NCBI RefSeq assembly: GCF_020520425.1
Contig: NC_079487.1
Coordinates: forward strand, 132,082,385-132,146,384
Source: Spinacia oleracea
Taxonomy: Eukaryota; Streptophyta; Magnoliopsida; Caryophyllales; Amaranthaceae
DNA length: 64,000 bases
Direction of reading: 5' to 3'
Under the pieces are notes generated by a model that worked only from the letters and a program-made list of their open reading frames with translations, did not search any database and was not told the origin of the DNA. Shown here piece after piece: positions 35,751-48,944 of this stretch (position 1 is the stretch's first letter; the number at the start of each line of letters is the position of its first letter). A program made the position numbers and the translations under genes.

Positions 35751-36015
35751 GGGTGTGTTTTCTTCTCTTGAATTTTATGTATATAGTCTTGTCTTATTGG
35801 TCATGAACTTGACTTATCTTATGTTATCTTATTACCACATATCTTAAATTATTTATTTTATCTTATTAAAACTTGTCTTTTGAACTTATTGACCCTTATC
35901 TTATATTATCTTATATGAATTTATTGACCCTTATTTTATTTTATTTTATCTTATTTTATTTTATCTATTTTATTAGACCTGACATAGGTGAAAATAAGAT
36001 AAAGAGAACACAGCT
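35751..36015. mobile_element. MITE with TGTGTT ends and TAA target duplication
   Basis: The ends GGGTGTGTTTTCTTCTC and, inverted, AGCTGTGTTCTCTTTATC are flanked by TAA on both sides (35748-35750 and 36016-36018). The interior is a degenerate series of CTTATCTTATTTTA/ATTGACCCTTAT words. The same word type recurs at 63606-63822. Confidence 0.7.
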
Positions 36016-36171
36016 TAACATACTTGTCAATGCATAACTTTGATCACTATTGACTCAACTCTTATACCCTTAATACAAATGTAAACTACTATATGCAATG
36101 CATGCTCCTTCCGGGAGCTACTTTGAATACTTTGAAATCCAACATTATAAAAAATAAAAAATAATAAAAAA

Positions 36172-37345
36172 TGGGGTAAGGGTAAGAACAAAAAGGGGTT
36201 GGGCCTTAGTGGCCTGGAAGGGTATTTCTCAAACCAAAGAGGAGGGGGTGGGGATTAGATGTGCTAATAAGCTTAATAGAGCCTACTTATTGAAAGTCTG
36301 GTGGACGTTAATAGAGCAAGAAAAGAACCTAGCAGTTAATTTGTTTAAAAGATAAATATCGTAAATCTAAAAGATAAATATTGTAAATCCAATAAATGTT
36401 TTTGTGTCTTTGCTTCGGGTTCCCACTTATGAAAGGGGATGGGAAAAGTGTGTGAGACCTTCAAAGACATTCTTCATTGGGGGATTGGTGATGGTACTTC
36501 GATCTCTTTTTGACATGGAAATTGTAATAGTATTGGAGTTCTTAGATGCCAGATTTACGACCTAGACTTTCTAACTGTCTCGTAACTTTTGAGAAAAAAT
36601 GCATGGGTTTTTCTTCCCATTCCTTTTCTCTCCATGTTGTTTTGCAAAATGGTTGTGAGAGTGCTAACATCCCTGCTCAATGTAATAATCCCAAAGACTT
36701 TATGATTTTAGAATTTACTTCTACTGATAAGTTTCAATTTTCTGCTGCTCTTAAGGCTCTAAAACCTAATATTTTTGTTGAACATGCAGATTATTGAATT
36801 TGGTTGGATTTGGAAAGTTTGCACCTTGCCTAAACTTAGAGTCTTTATTTGTCTAGCTTTTCTCGACGGATTACAACACAAAATTTGAGACATAACACTC
36901 AATCAGATGCTTGTGACTATTGTAATAATACTCCCGAGGATACCTCCATATTCTTAGGGATTGCTCTCAAGCAAAATAGATTTGAAGTTTACTCAATGTT
37001 TTAAATGCTTTTCATGCAAACCCTCTTTCAGAATAGCTCTCGTCTAATCTCACCCATAATTTGACCCCTCAAACTGTTAATGTTGTCTTCCATGGCGAAC
37101 TATTTTCTCATTCTCTTTGTGAAAATTTTGGCTACAAAGAAATTAGAGGTTGTTCCTTCATCGTTTTACCTTACCTGATAGATGTTTCTTGAATTCCAAG
37201 CTAAAGCTTGAGAATTCTTCCTTAAGAAAACTCTCTAATAGGGCCAATTTGCAAGTCACTACTGCCCATTTTGATTGGTCTCCTCCTCCTCCTCAAAGTT
37301 GGTGGAAATTAAATTGTGATCCTTCTTTTCATGAAAATGGGTGAA
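36172..37345 (+). mobile_element. Broken L1-type LINE, 3' part of ORF2
   Basis: Conceptual translation of the plus strand shows the end of a plant LINE reverse transcriptase: GWALVAWKGISQTKEEGVGI followed by R-C-A-N-K-L-N-R-A-Y-L-L-K-V-W (36190-36300), the usual KW..VAW..IC.PK..GGLGIR block. IGDGTSISF follows near 36485. A zinc-binding region then appears (IEFGWIWKVCTLPKLRVFI, about 36790-36850). The start of an RNase H domain comes last (WSPPPPQSWWKLNCDPSF, about 37280-37335). Frames change and stops interrupt it, so it is a long-dead, 5'-truncated copy. Fossil LTR sequence follows directly. Confidence 0.75.
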
Positions 37346-37349
37346 TTTG

Positions 37350-37860
37350 TGTTAGAGTTATGGTAGATCTAGGCTTCTAGTATGTTTAGGAAGCTAGAGT
37401 TGTGTTAGTTTTGGAATCTAATAGAGTCTTAAACCCAATAGAGTTATGTTATGGTTTCCTATATAAATCAATGATGTAACCAGTTATGATTAAGCAGTTC
37501 AGTTATATTATCATCCATTAATATTATATTCTCAGTAGTTTATCATGGTATCAGAGCTGACGTTCCTGTCCCATTATCAACACCCAAAAAAGGAGGGTCT
37601 AGTGAATTGAAGAATGCAAGATGGAGAGGATTTGAAGATCTGTTTGGAGCAAGAAGCCCAACGGAATTGATTGCCCCAAGTAGGGGTCATTTGACCTCAT
37701 GTTGGAAGTCCAAAGAAGGCCCAACGAGAAAGTAGTGACCTAATCCAAATTGCAAGAAATAAGATGGGCTCACATGTGAGGGGGGAGTGTTAAGAGTATA
37801 ATCCACATGTGAGTTGAGACTAGTTGTCCCATATGGAAGAAATAGAGAGATATTGACTAA
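37350..37860 (+). mobile_element. Fossil LTR-retrotransposon piece (Copia-like, TRIM-sized)
   Basis: An LTR-like stretch of about 200 bp ends ...TTTATCA just before TGGTATCAGAGCTGA (37549 on), the initiator-Met tRNA primer-binding site typical of Copia-type elements. A purine-rich GAGGGGGGAG followed by TGTTAAGAGTATAATCC lies about 240 bp further (near 37778), where a 3' LTR would start. No gag or pol coding was seen, so it is a short, non-coding, broken remnant next to the LINE relic. Confidence 0.55.
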
Positions 37861-39599
37861 CATACAAGATTAGTAGGTTACTCCACCTATCACCAATTGT
37901 TTTTAGGATAGAAATCCGTCAGGCTTATATGCAGTCAATCTCTTCTCTTATACGGGCTTGTGTTAGACCCGATGAGTTTATCAATTTGCGGGCCTGGCAA
38001 GGTGTTGTTAGGGACAATCAAGCCACTACTGCCCCCATTTTATTTTCGTCTGTTATTTTTACTCCGTATCTGTTTTAATTAAATGCATTTTTAAAATTTT
38101 ACTCACGCTTACTTTGTTGGGTTGAATTAATTATTCAAACTAGGAAAAAAAAAAAGAATACAGATTAAAGCATAAAAAGGCGAGCAAGATTACCAAGGAG
38201 AACACTGGTTTCAAGATCTGGGTCCAAAGAAGCTGTATTTTTAAAATAGGGCCCAATGCGGATACCATTAGTCTTTTGGGCATACAACAACAAAGAGAAG
38301 TCCAAGGCTTGACTTTATAAAGCCCAACAATGAATTCCCAATAAGAGCCCAACTCAACCCATATTGGAATTTGGAAACGATATTTGCCTTTGATTTTGGA
38401 TTTCATCTTTTCACATGGAGTGTTAGCAACTAAACAACGAAATTAAATTCCCAAACGAAGACAATAAAAATGGTATCTCCTGCATTTTTTTTCACTTTAG
38501 AAAAAATAAGTTTCAGTTCTAATAAATTCACATATGTTGCAATCAAATACAATTATATTATGTTAGATTAATAAGTTTCAATCAGGTTTAATAATACTCT
38601 CTCAAGTTTACTTTCTTCTATTCGGGTCTGAGGTCCAATAAGTTCCAATCAAGTTTAACCATGTTCATCACTTACTAACATTTGTTTGCATGTCATCATT
38701 AAAACGATTTCTATACGGAAATTTGAGGTAAAAAATAGAGATTTGGTTAGTCAAAACCTTTGATAAAAGTGTTTGATTAAGAGGTTTGAGCTAGGGTTAA
38801 AAAAAATCGGACAAGAAAGAAAACATCGAGCATCCATGTTAGTTGCTAGAAATAATCAAATAGGACATTTTGTGCCCATTTCTTGTTATCCAATAAATAA
38901 TTGTATGTTAGCAATTGAGGTTGAGAACTTGAGATCGACTTGAAAGAAGTGCCTTATTATTATTATCCACTTTTCATATACATAAGATAGAGATTCAAAT
39001 CCAATTAAAATTGAAATAATAATGCATATATATGCATCGAAATAACACTTTTAATTTCTAATAATAATGTGTGTATGTGGAAGTAACGCCTTCTCTTACA
39101 CCTTCTTTGAGCCCATGCTCGAATGCTCCTCCTTGAGTTGATCATTTCCTATTTCAAAAAAAATTTATTGGGGCGTAAATGAAGAAGTGGTCATATTTTT
39201 CTATTGTTTTTATTGCATTTGAATGCAACTCATTTTTTTTAATTGTTATAATTGAAAATCAACATTTTCAAATAATAATTTTTAATTAAGGTCTAATAAG
39301 AAGTAGACTGAATGTTAAAAAAAAAAATTATAGAAATTGTGTGTTACACTGGAGCTAAGTAGTTATACATATTTCGTAAAACAATAATAACACGTTATTA
39401 TTAATTATCATAAAGATCGAAATTAATATCGATCCAAGCAAAAGGATAAATAAACTTCTCAACCGAGAAAATCTAGCGAGTCGAGCTCATTCGTTTAGCT
39501 CCGAGTTATATGGACTATATAATTAAATCCCAAAGGCCCAAAGATAAGAGGGTTGTGTTAAGTAAGAAGGAGGAAGTGTAAAATATCCTTTTTAATTAG
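37861..39599. other. AT-rich gene-free interval
   Basis: No host gene is supported. The start (37900-38030) could be a further LINE or LTR tail, but it shows no diagnostic motif. The remainder is AT-rich, with short chance open frames only. Confidence 0.35.
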
Positions 39600-39807
39600 T
39601 AGAGCTGGCAAACGCATCGTGTCGGATCATGTTCGTGTCGAATATAAACGGGTTGGAAAAGTCGTAACACTAACCCGGCCCATTTAATTAAACGTGGCGT
39701 GTCATGTTAACTCGTTTAATTAAACGGGACGACCTTGACACTAACCCGCATTTTTCGTGTCAGGTTCGTGTCGTGTTATCATGTCCTGTCAGATTTTGTC
39801 GACTCTA
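39600..39807. mobile_element. hAT-like MITE (TAGAGCTGGCAAAC ends)
   Basis: It starts TAGAGCTGGCAAACG and ends, inverted, TAGAGTCGACAAAATC. The interior is made of GTGTCGTGTC/AACCCGGCC words, a well-known type of plant repeat that I associate with hAT MITEs. The flanking 8 bp match poorly, so any target duplication is decayed. Confidence 0.55.
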
Positions 39808-42181
39808 CTTTTCAGAAGAGTAGATTTTATAAAAAACGTTTTCAACCCCAACTCATTGGAATTTGGAAGGGAGGTAGTGAAAGTGAAAGATAACCCGATA
39901 ATTATGATAGGGGTTAAGAATGAAGTTGCCAGGGCAAATGGTGCTGTATAAGTACAAAGACATGCTACATGCAACATGTTGCAATCTATTGCAGCACATG
40001 TTCCTTCTTTGATTTTGACATCACGTATATTTTTCGACGACCCCATCGAACGTACAACATTTTAATGCAATTTGTTTTCTGTTATTATATACCGAGAAAA
40101 GTCCATATATTTGTAATTAATTTCACCATTTTTTGTTGTTTCGCTAAAATATTACTATTAATCTTGACAAAAATAGGAAACAAGAGGATCTTAATTAGAC
40201 AATATATGTTTTTATTTGGTAATATATAGTCTGGAGTAAATTATAATTAGCGTATTGTAAATTATTTTTATTTTTTGCGTGGTTGCTGAACTTGTCTTTC
40301 CTTAAAAATATAGGGCTTTCTGGTTCTCATTTTTCAGTTGATATGAGATTGTAAATATATATTAATATACGACTATACGAGTATTATAAGTTCGATTCGG
40401 GTACACAAAATGTGTGTATCCGAATTTTTGGATCTGATCGGATACTCGATATAGTCATATCCAATTGAAAAAATTAGATTTTATAAAAAGAATATACGAA
40501 GTATATTGTAATACAGGGTACTCCGTATCATTTAGCAAAACCAATGTTAGAACATGATATTGACTAGATTACTAATAAAATTACAGTTTAATCTCTGGTA
40601 AAGTGACAGTGGATTACTACTTTTCTATTTACTTTAATAGATGTACATCAGATCGTTACCAGGTACCCATTATTTGTATAATGATACCCTTAACCGTACC
40701 CAATACCTGAATTTCAGACCGGATAACCACTTTTTTGAATAAGGATATCGGGGTATCGATTTTTCGAATAGTTTTTTCTCAACGCTATTGAAATGGCATG
40801 GCATACATAGTTTATGGGCCAAAATTTCTACATTGTAAATTTTAGGTTAAACGGTGTAACTAATGTTCGATACCGTCGTAGATCCATTATAGGTACGGAG
40901 TATTGACTATTGACCATTGACTATTGAGTAATGGTTTGTTTTAGGGATACAGTATTTGAATTCCCACTCTCCAGAATGGTAGCATTCAATAAATGTGAGG
41001 GAATCTGCAGCTGCAGGAGTTTAAAGAAAGAATGATGGACGGAGAAGTAAGCACGCGCACAAACATGCAAAAATGCAATGTAAGTAAATGTAACAGTTGC
41101 TATACTTAGAAGTCAACGCTAAGCAAGTTTTTAAGTGTGATCCAAGATCCAATCCATGTACATTATGTACCCATTGGATTGAATTTAAGACCCGTTTTTA
41201 TTTATTCTAAATCAAGTACAACTACTTCTTTCCATGACAAGTAAGTAAATGTTGTTTTTTTGGTTGGAGTGAAATATGCATTTATCTCCCCCCATATATA
41301 TATGTCCTTTGGGGCTTTTAAAAAGATAAACTTCACATATAATCATAGTGATTAATAAAGGGTTAGGAATCCCTAGAGATGATTATGTTTCTTTACTCAT
41401 GGCACGGGTCGGGCCCGTTAATGAGAAGGAACTAGGAAAACATGGAATTTGAGTTTTTTTTTTCAATAAGCAAAGAAAATCAGGTTAACATCTCAGCCTC
41501 TTAGGTTAAAAGAAAAAAAACATAATCCATGACATAGAATGATAGATTGACTTGAGTTGATCTTCGGTTTTGTCGATATAAAGTCCATCACTTGATTAGT
41601 TTTCCGACAATAATGGTTGATTATAAGGAACATTTGATGTCGAGTTGTTGTGTTATCGATCAATAAGGCCATTTTTTTTTTCCTCAAGAGACCTTGCCGC
41701 ACTTGATTTATGGATCGAGTAGATTACCACCAAATTGTCCCCTTCAATGATCACCAATTTGAATTGAACTTGATTCTTGATGGTTGAAGCATCGAAATTT
41801 GTTTTATACTCTATCGTCACCCCTCACATGAATGCCCTTTGGCTTGAAGTGTTGATGCAACATGGGATCCTCATACCCAACGCTAAATATTCCACGTATT
41901 TTAAAAGGTTGAGTGGATGGGATTTGAACTCGTGACTTTTGTGTCATGCTGGTTCTGATGCTATGTCAAAAGGATGAAAGGATCAACTCAACCAAAAGGT
42001 TAAATTGATGGTCGAAGCCTCAATATTAGTTTTATACTCCATTACGGAGAAAATGGAAAGTCATGTACATATGTGCGTATTTATATAGCTTAGAACAAAA
42101 CATAAGTCGAATTAACTATCCTATTAATTAAAATTAAAACTTAATCTTTGTGTTACTTAAAAATAGAAAGTTATGTATTAA
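39808..42181. other. Gene-free repeat-rich interval
   Basis: No coding gene was found. Segments with GGGTA.C-type words at 40390-40760 look like decayed non-autonomous elements. A tRNA-like B-box (GAGTTCAAATCCC on the minus strand, near 41930) with a partial A-box upstream may be a SINE relic between about 41860 and 42010. Confidence 0.35.
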
Positions 42182-42483
42182 GAGCAACTCCAATGGTTAC
42201 AAAATGGATCTGCTCACAAAAAAAATGAGCATGTAAGCAAGTAGTCCACCATTGGTACAACAATGACATAATCAGCTGTTAAAACCTTATAGCTATGTTG
42301 GGCTACGTAGCTCAAAAAAAAATATAGCTCAAAAAAATAAATTATTTAAATTAAAAATTATAGAGAGCTACAAAGTATTGTAACCCACCAATGTGATAAT
42401 TTATAGTTTTAATCAATTGTAGTTAGAAATTTGATGTGGCAAATTTAGCCACAACATCTTGTAGCTCACCATTGAAGTTGCTC
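42182..42483. mobile_element. Tourist/Harbinger-like MITE (GAGCAACTCCAATGG ends)
   Basis: This 302-bp element has ends GAGCAACTCCAATGG and, inverted, GAGCAACTTCAATGG, with TAA on both sides (42179-42181 and 42484-42486). It is of the same end type as the element at 22737-23035. The interior is AT-rich and non-coding. Confidence 0.85.
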
Positions 42484-42776
42484 TAAGTGGACGGAGGGAG
42501 CGACACCCTGCCGCCAGGGGGTGATGCCTAAAGGGCAATTAACTCAAAAACATGCAGAAGACAAACCCTTACACATCTTCATAGTTAATCGATTAAAATA
42601 ACACTAGAATTAAAGGTGGACAAAAACGCAAATTATTTGACGATCAGAATTTCCAAACCATATGAATTGTTTATGATGCAAACTTAAAGAGACGTAGGAG
42701 TATTCACTATTCAAGGACTGAAGGAGCATGTGTGTATGTTCCTTTAAAAAAAATAAAAAAAAAATATTTTTAATTA

Positions 42777-43046
42777 GGCTCCATTTTATTGGATTTATTT
42801 TGACTGGACTTATATTATCTGAATTTATTTGAATTTATCTGAATTTAACTGTACTTATTTTATCTGAAAAAAACTTAATTTGTCTAAAATAAACTAATTA
42901 TTTGTGTGTGAAAATGTCTGAAAAGAAAGCTTATTTTCGCTGAACTTATATTATCTGAACTTATCTGAATTTAACTGAAGTTATCTGAATTTAACTGAAC
43001 TTATTTTGTCTGAAATAAATTAAAATATGTCAAACATAACAAAGTC
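42777..43046. mobile_element. MITE of TTATCTGAATTTA words with TTA target duplication
   Basis: It starts GGCTCCATTTTATTG and ends, inverted, GACTTTGTTATGTTTG, with TTA on each side (42774-42776 and 43047-43049). The interior is a degenerate run of TTATCTGAATTTA and ACTTATTTTATCTGAA words. No coding sequence. Confidence 0.65.
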
Positions 43047-43916
43047 TTAGTTAATTTAATCCTATTTAACCTGTCAATGAACTCGTCTGTATTAACCAGT
43101 GATGATTTCTCAGTGCTTATTCTAATTAAGACTTAAGATTAAAGGATTGTGTAAAATATAATAGGTGGCGGGTTTGAATCTTTTCCTCTCTCATTTGTAA
43201 TCTCCGAATTGAAATAAATTATAAAACAAACTCGTTTATGCATGTGTATGGTAGTATCTAAAGAAAAAGTAGGCAATGAGCAAACAAATTAAAATATGGA
43301 TCCAACTGTAAAACCAAAAAGTGAGGAAATTGAAAGAGTTCACTACAATCATGGGTTTCACTCTTTGTTCTTTCACTTTTTCTATATAACTCGATCTTTT
43401 GCAATAAAGTACTTTGTTAATTAGCTATAGTCCACCTTCACTATACCTAGTTAATGATTCTAATTACTCTCATCAATCATTGATTAGCTTATGTAATCTT
43501 GTCGCCTTGCAAAATATATATATATGTACTCCCTGGCCTCCATTTTTTTTTATCGATATATGTTCCTGGTTCGATTGTGCTCATTTGTTAATGTACATAT
43601 TTGATCATCCATATTTTTTAATTTCGTATTAGTAAAGGTCATAAAATTTGATAATTTTAAAGCACTCAGTAAGGCGAAATTCAACAAAACCTAATATAAC
43701 TATGTTTTCTCTTATATATTAGAAATAAATTAATAGATTCTCTCAGATGTTAAAGATTACAAGATTCCAAATAACAAGCTAGAATATTAAGAAATGACTA
43801 GTGTGGGAGGAGAATCAAATAAGGTCACCAACAAGACTAATATGATTTGTCGATTGCTATATACGGATCCCCTCATTAACATGGTACGTACGTACACTTA
43901 CTTATCTAGAAGAAGC

Positions 43917-44230
43917 GCGGTAAGCAGTTGCAACAACATTTAGTTGTCGCAATCTTACGTGTCGCAGTTTAATTGGTATATATAGGCACCACGTAGGCTA
44001 TGAGTCATTATAATATTTTTACTATCAATGCATTACTTTTACTATGAAAATATGTAAATAAGGTAATCGATATATAGAAGGAAACACATTAGAATATTAA
44101 GATTTTCCTACCTTTTTTTGAAACATGTATAATATGATATATAAGTTAAATATTTTAGTTTCCAATTTAAATCATGATCCATAACCATGTCATGTCATCA
44201 TTGCGACACGGCTTAAAGGTCGCATATCAT
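43917..44230 (-). mobile_element. Decayed MITE, inverted partner of 44642-44972
   Basis: This copy of about 314 bp is the reverse complement of the element at 44642-44972. Shared words include TTAGTTGTCGCAATCTTACG, CCTACGTG/CACGTAGG, and ATGTCATCATTGCGACACGG. Both termini are eroded: only GGTCGCATATCATTTT remains at its right end. Confidence 0.75.
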
Positions 44231-44641
44231 TTTCGATTTTAATTAGATAAAAGGAGACAACTTTCTTCGAACATCTTAAATCAGAATTAGTTGCGTATAT
44301 AATTTTATTCATGAGTAAAGGATACAAACGTACACATAATGTTGTCTACACAGATCCTAACATACCAAAACTTTCTACTTATAAGGGTCATTTTCATTAT
44401 TATCATTTTCACAATTATCTCTATTAATAATGAGATAAATGCTATGTGACCACGCACTCTATTTATTTCTTTTTTAGGCCAACTTTTTTTTAAATTACAT
44501 TCTAATATTGGTGAACCTTTACCACATTTTTTTTAATAGAACTAATTATTTTCGTCATTTAATTTATGGGTATGAGGTTCCAAGACTTACAACACACCAA
44601 ATAAAGAAGAACGACCACCAATGTTATATCCTCAAACGAAA

Positions 44642-44972
44642 ATGATAAAGGTCGCAACATGCGACTTTTAAGCCGTGTCACAATGATGACATGACATTCT
44701 TATGTGTCATGATTAAATTGGAAACTAAAATATTTAATTTATATATCCTACTTTAAATGTTTCAAAAAAAGCTAGGAAAATCTTAATATTCTAATTTGTT
44801 TCCTTATTTATATCGACTACCTTATTTACATATTTTCATAGTAAAAATATTGCATTGATAGTAAAAATATTATTATGACTCATAGCCTACGTGTCGCCTA
44901 TATGTACCAATTAAACTGCGACACGTAAGATTGCGACAACTAAATATTGTCGCAACTTGCGACCTTTATCAT
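44642..44972 (+). mobile_element. 331-bp MITE with ATGATAAAGGTCGCAA ends
   Basis: Both ends read ATGATAAAGGTCGCAA and then a GCGAC palindrome. No obvious target duplication was found. Its partner lies in opposite orientation about 410 bp to the left, so a transcript through both could fold into a long hairpin. Confidence 0.75.
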
Positions 44973-45039
44973 CACCCTTATATAATGTTGTACACTTGTT
45001 CGTGAGTTGCGACATTGTGACATGGGTAATTGCTAATTA

Positions 45040-45240
45040 CTCCCTCCGTCTCTTTTCGTTCTTTACGTTTTCTTTTTTAGGTATTTCAAAATGTTTTTTA
45101 CATTACTTTTATATTATCACATAAATGACATAGTATTCTATCAAAATTTGTATCCAATTATTATTTTAACCGATTAAATTTATTGGGTCATTTAATCTCT
45201 CACACTTTTTCAATGGGACATTAAAATTTTCTCATTTCCC
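45040..45240. mobile_element. Partial Stowaway-like MITE
   Basis: The left end CTCCCTCCGTCTCTTTTCG at 45040, next to TA, is a Stowaway-type terminus. I found no matching right end, so it is truncated or decayed. The right boundary is a guess. Confidence 0.4.
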
Positions 45241-46590
45241 AATATCAGAATTTTGATATATTCAGATTTTGTCATTGAAATTCAATAAATCTACAAGTTA
45301 TTATCATAGTTTTTGCTTTTTTGTTAGTAATATTATATTTACTGGAGTTGAGTTGTTTGTGTTAAGGCTAGTACAATTTGATTTTTCATGGAGACTTATG
45401 AGATGTCGAAACAAGTATTTATCAATTCTTCCTACGAAAATCAACTTCATATATATATAAAAAGTTCGATAGATTCACTCAAGAAAGGCTATAATTCCGC
45501 CGTTTCATAATACAAGCATTTATTACTAATATGTAAAAAATTTATTTTTATTTTTAATTAATTATTGGGTGATTTTACAATGGCTACATCAATTTGGTGG
45601 CCATTATAAGCTTTTAATCTTGACCGTCTACGAAGTATCTCAATATATATTTTCAAAATATTTACTTCGTAATTTTATTGATATGCTATTAAAGATATTG
45701 ATGATCAAAAATAATATATAAATAGCGTTGAAAGTTAAGATGATGCATGCATTGTAAAACAGAAGAAGTACAAAACAATTGACGATTTGCAATTTGTATT
45801 ACTGTAAACCTTAATTAGCCTCCACTATAACAAGGTAGATTATGGGGGCGTATTTTTCATTTGATGAAACCTGGACTTATATGAACTGAAACTTATTGGT
45901 ACTGATTAAACCTATTTGACCGGATCAAACCTGATTGACCTGATAAAACCTAATCCGACCTAATTGCAAGAGAATAAATCCGAGAGAGCCAACTTATATG
46001 ACATGATAGGAATTTATAGGATCTGATTGAAACTTATTGACCAGATCGGGCTGGATTACAACTCATCTGAACATTTTGGAAAGTTGTACGTATATAATTG
46101 GTGTACTTTGTATTACAAATAGAACCTTTTTGTGTATGAAGAGCCAAATGATCGAGCATGCAATGGCAACATATATATATATATATAGCATATACGTATC
46201 CGAGACAATGTGACTAATGAGTACGGAGTACTCCTATTTAGGAACAAGTAGAGCATAATTAAAGAATAGTGTTAAAGAATTGAAAGCTCGATAAAAAGAT
46301 GATACGTACTCACATGGCATTAAATGAATAGAGATATGAAAGGTTTTTGGTTAGCAAAGCCCCCACCACACTCATCACTAATTCACTGCCCCTAAAGAGA
46401 GAGAGCAACTACCGTTTGCTGGGGCTGCCGTCGTCATCGATCTTATGGAGAACGTGATCTTGTGGTGTCGGTGGGAAACTTGTTCATTTATTTTTCTTTA
46501 AATTTTTATTTTTATTATTAATTATTATTATTATAGCTTGTTCACTTGATCTTGTAACTTGTTAAGCTTGTAACGTTTTGGTGTTTTCCC

Positions 46591-46646
46591 ATAATAATAA
46601 TAATAATAATAATAATAATATTAATAATAATAATAATAATAATAAT
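46591..46646. repeat. (AAT)n microsatellite
   Basis: An almost perfect AAT trinucleotide run of about 56 bp, broken once by ATT. It is likely polymorphic in length. Confidence 0.95.
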
Positions 46647-46931
46647 CCAACATGATCACATCAAATTATCAATGTGACTTACATTATATTAAAAATAAAA
46701 AAGAGTATTATTAGTTGCAGCATGGTCTATTTTGTGTGATTAGATTCTGTGGTCTCTACTCTTAAGAACTTGCTTCGTTGGATACTTGGATGGCCAAATC
46801 TCTACCATATGGGGTTGGTGGGTCCACTTTGTTACCAGATCCCCGTTGCTCGGAGAGACGGAAGACTCAGACTATCTGGCATATAACATTACTAATCTAC
46901 TATGGAGTATGGAGTATGGAGTAGTATTATA

Positions 46932-47190
46932 TACTTTCTCCGTATCAAAAATATGTTCCGTTTTCCATATTGCATCAGTATTTTGTTACCAAATGCTCTA
47001 TTTTAATTTCCACATTGCGTGATTTACAATGCTTTGACCGTTAATACGTTTAGTTGTATGTAATTAAACATTACAAAAAAAATGATCCTGCCTGATAATT
47101 TTTGTTTCATATGTATTCTGCAATGTACTAAAGCCGGTCAAAGTTGAACACTCGAATAGTAAATTGAAACATCTTTATAAAACGGATGAA
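46932..47190. mobile_element. Decayed Stowaway-like MITE
   Basis: The left end CTTTCTCCGTATC, then AAAAATATGTTCC, pairs loosely with the inverted right end ATTCATCCGTTTTATAAAGATG. The spacing and the end words suit Stowaway. The copy is old and has no coding sequence. Confidence 0.4.
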
Positions 47191-47597
47191 TTACATCATT
47201 TGTGATTTAGTTTGATTGTTAATTTGATCTTTACCAACTCCAATTTGTGATCCGAGGTATTCTACCTTTCCTTCCTCTACACTTATTTTCAAGAGTCTGG
47301 CCTGTGCAGTTTGGTTGGTTTACATGTGAAAGATATCGGTTTTGTAGAGTTAACTAATTGAGTCGTGCTTCTTACTAACAAAAAAAAATAAAAAAATTAA
47401 AATAGTTAGTAGAGTTATTGAGATTGTACTTTGCATATTGTTACTAGACTTGGAATCATTCACTGATTGGTACTTTCCTCAGCTCCCATTTTGTTTTGTT
47501 TCACAATATATCTTGATCAACATTTCCCCTCTGCGCGCGCCAAATTCACACTATAAAATAGTTAAATAAGGATTATTTAGTTTTAAGATTTTTTTTC

Positions 47598-47975
47598 ATA
47601 TTTACTGGAGTACTTACCTTTTAAGTTTCATGTTTTTGTATTTACCATCTTATAAAATGTTATTTCATATTTATCACTTTAATTTTATGAAAAAGTTTCG
47701 TATTCACCACCTTTTACCGAAATTCATCCTATTTTTCATCCATGTAAGTTCCGCTTAACTAACTTCTTTAATTTTTCTCCTCTTTCATTAGGTTTCCAAT
47801 TACATAAGTTAAATTAAATAGGGTTCAAAGGGACCGAAGGTTGGATGAAAACCGTTAAGAGGTAGTGAATTTAAAACTTTTCATAAAATAAAATTAAGGT
47901 GCAGTGGTAAATATGAAGTAGCATTTTATACGGCTGTAAATACAAAACCTAAAACTTAAAACGTGTTAAATATCA
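47598..47975. mobile_element. Foldback MITE with arms of about 130 bp
   Basis: The left arm (from about 47598: ATATTTAC, TTTTAAGTTT, TTTGTATTTACC, TATAAAATG, TTCATATTTA, TTAATTTTATGAAAA) is repeated in inverted order on the right, ending near 47975. The two arms are clearly homologous but diverged. No target duplication could be fixed. Confidence 0.6.
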
Positions 47976-48944
47976 AAATATTGTTAGTTTTACTTCAATT
48001 GATCAGCCTCAATCGAAGTTTCCAATTCTCGTTACAATTTTTTTTCTTTTCTTTAGGTTGGTTAAACAAACGTTCAAGTGTGATACTTCGTATAGCGTAG
48101 GGTTGGCTCCGTGGTAGTAGTATGGCCATAGTAAACCCTACGAGTATAAAATTTATACTTTCTCCGTTTATTTTTACTCGCAACGTTCGTCATTTTTACG
48201 AATGTCAATGCACAACTTTGATCATTATTATCTTTAATTCTCTTTTACTAAAAATTATAAATATTTAATATTTTAAAAATACCCATTAAGACGAATCTAA
48301 CAAGATCCCACATGACTATATTTTATCTTACGTATAAATCACCAATAATGATCAAAATAGAATATGTAAATAGTATAAAAATCACAAAAATTACGAGTAT
48401 TAAAAATCGGAAAAAATATATGGATCAAGTTATAAAATTACACTCGGATACAAAATAAACGACGCCGTATATGTAATTAACAAATTGAATTGGGAAATTC
48501 AACTTGTGTTAAAGTCAAAAAGTTGACACATAAATAATGGTGAAATATCCCCACGAGGTAGAGACCCAAATCGGAAGAGATTGTCTATTTGTCTCATGGT
48601 GACGTTTGTGTATAAGACTATAAGCAATCAGTTAAAGAGGTTGGCAAGTCACTAACTTCTTTGTGGTTTATCCAACTGTGTTTTTCGACATAAATATATA
48701 TATTAAATATATAATTAAAGGTTGATACACTTTGATGTGATTTTTCTAATGTAGTGTGTTTAATTAAAGAGAGAACAAAAAGTAGCATATAAACTAGCTA
48801 CTTAGCTGTTTCATTAGTGACCTAACAAAAGTAATTAAGGAATACAGTACATTTGGATGGATAAGGAAACTACAAAGTAATTAACCTACCGAAATTTATG
48901 GGAGGTTTAAGTATTCGCTCTTCCGCGCGTCTTCTGTGAGATAA

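Noticed and set aside
38140-38406. 88-codon open frame on the minus strand
   Set aside because: No family resemblance, no splice context, and it lies in repeat-rich DNA. Probably chance.
41860-42010. SINE with tRNA-like A and B boxes on the minus strand
   Set aside because: The B-box-like GAGTTCAAATCCC is clear but the A box is poor, and no A-tail or flanking repeat could be defined. Mentioned only as a possibility.
43917-44972. One 1-kb element with 330-bp terminal inverted repeats
   Set aside because: The right arm has its own complete inverted ends, so two separate MITE copies in opposite orientation explain the data better.
45850-46080. MITE built of AAACCTGATTGACC words, with a similar stretch at 53380-53545
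   Set aside because: The words resemble the interiors of the AAGATAA family, but neither stretch shows matching ends or a target duplication.
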